From the NCBI GenBank assembly GCA_021647445.1, contig JAKIUS010000161.1, forward strand, positions 1-5,067: DNA of 5,067 nucleotides. The letters run 5' to 3'. How positions within the stretch are numbered: position 1 is the stretch's first letter; each line of letters opens with the position of its first letter. A program made the position numbers and the translations under genes. The stretch is from Geopsychrobacter sp. Lineage in GTDB: Bacteria > Desulfobacterota > Desulfuromonadia > Desulfuromonadales > Geopsychrobacteraceae. The notes beneath the pieces are model-generated. The model worked only from the letters and a program-made list of their open reading frames with translations, was not told the DNA's origin and made no database searches. This document shows positions 5,045 through 5,067 of this stretch, piece after piece.

Positions 5045-5067
5045 TCAACGCGCCAGACCCCCTCCAC
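5045..5067 (-). other. fliI: Upstream continuation of fliI with an in-frame TGA and degraded conserved residues
   Basis: In the fliI frame these bases read G-G-G-L-A-R-stop, immediately followed by V-G-G-T-A-T-S-D. As I recall the family, this stretch is normally G-L-x-R-S-V-V-V-V-A-T-S-D. The spacing is exactly kept, so the TGA occupies the serine codon and three valines are replaced by G, G and T. This is a cluster of substitutions, not an indel. Because it coincides with the last bases of the window, poor sequence at a contig end is the simplest reading. A real nonsense mutation is the alternative. Confidence 0.7.

Overview
The window is a seven-gene segment of a flagellar basal-body/hook operon, all on the minus strand, so transcription runs from the right edge to the left. 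In transcription order the genes are: fliI (export ATPase, 3' half only), fliJ (export chaperone/ATPase stalk), a MotE/YlxF-like secreted coiled-coil protein with an MgtE_N-like domain, fliK (hook-length control), flgD (hook cap scaffold), a small flagellar operon protein of the TIGR02530 type, and flgE (hook protein, N-terminal 224 residues only, running off the left edge). There are no rRNA or tRNA genes, mobile elements, CRISPR arrays, transcription terminators or recognisable promoters. The promoter of the operon must lie upstream, beyond the right edge.

The gene order and the protein sequences suggest a motile Gram-negative anaerobe of the Desulfuromonadia type (Geobacter, Desulfuromonas or Pelobacter relatives). 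This is inference from recognition of the FlgE, FlgD and TIGR02530 sequences and of the order fliI-fliJ-motE-like-fliK-flgD-TIGR02530-flgE. Bacillota share much of the same order, so the placement is moderate rather than firm. Base composition looks close to half GC throughout, and nothing points to recent transfer.

Packing is tight. fliJ and the motE-like gene overlap by ATGA, as do flgD and the TIGR02530 gene. fliI-fliJ are 18 bp apart, fliK-flgD 9 bp and motE-like-fliK 33 bp. The one larger gap is the 74 bp before flgE, which holds two stem-loops and a strong Shine-Dalgarno. flgE is the gene needed in greatest amount, so this gap is the only plausible regulatory site visible in the window.

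The genes act in one assembly pathway. FliI and FliJ work with the type III export gate to send out hook subunits. FlgD caps the growing hook, FlgE polymerises under it, and FliK measures hook length and switches export to filament-type substrates. The TIGR02530 protein has no settled function, and the MotE-like protein probably acts in the periplasm on motor or stator assembly.

This is mostly an ordinary housekeeping flagellar locus, and I do not see a new biological system in it. The points worth a second look are the paired, potentially alternative hairpins before flgE, the in-frame 9-bp repeats in fliK, and an in-frame stop with degraded conserved residues in fliI at the extreme right edge, which is most likely a sequence-quality artefact.
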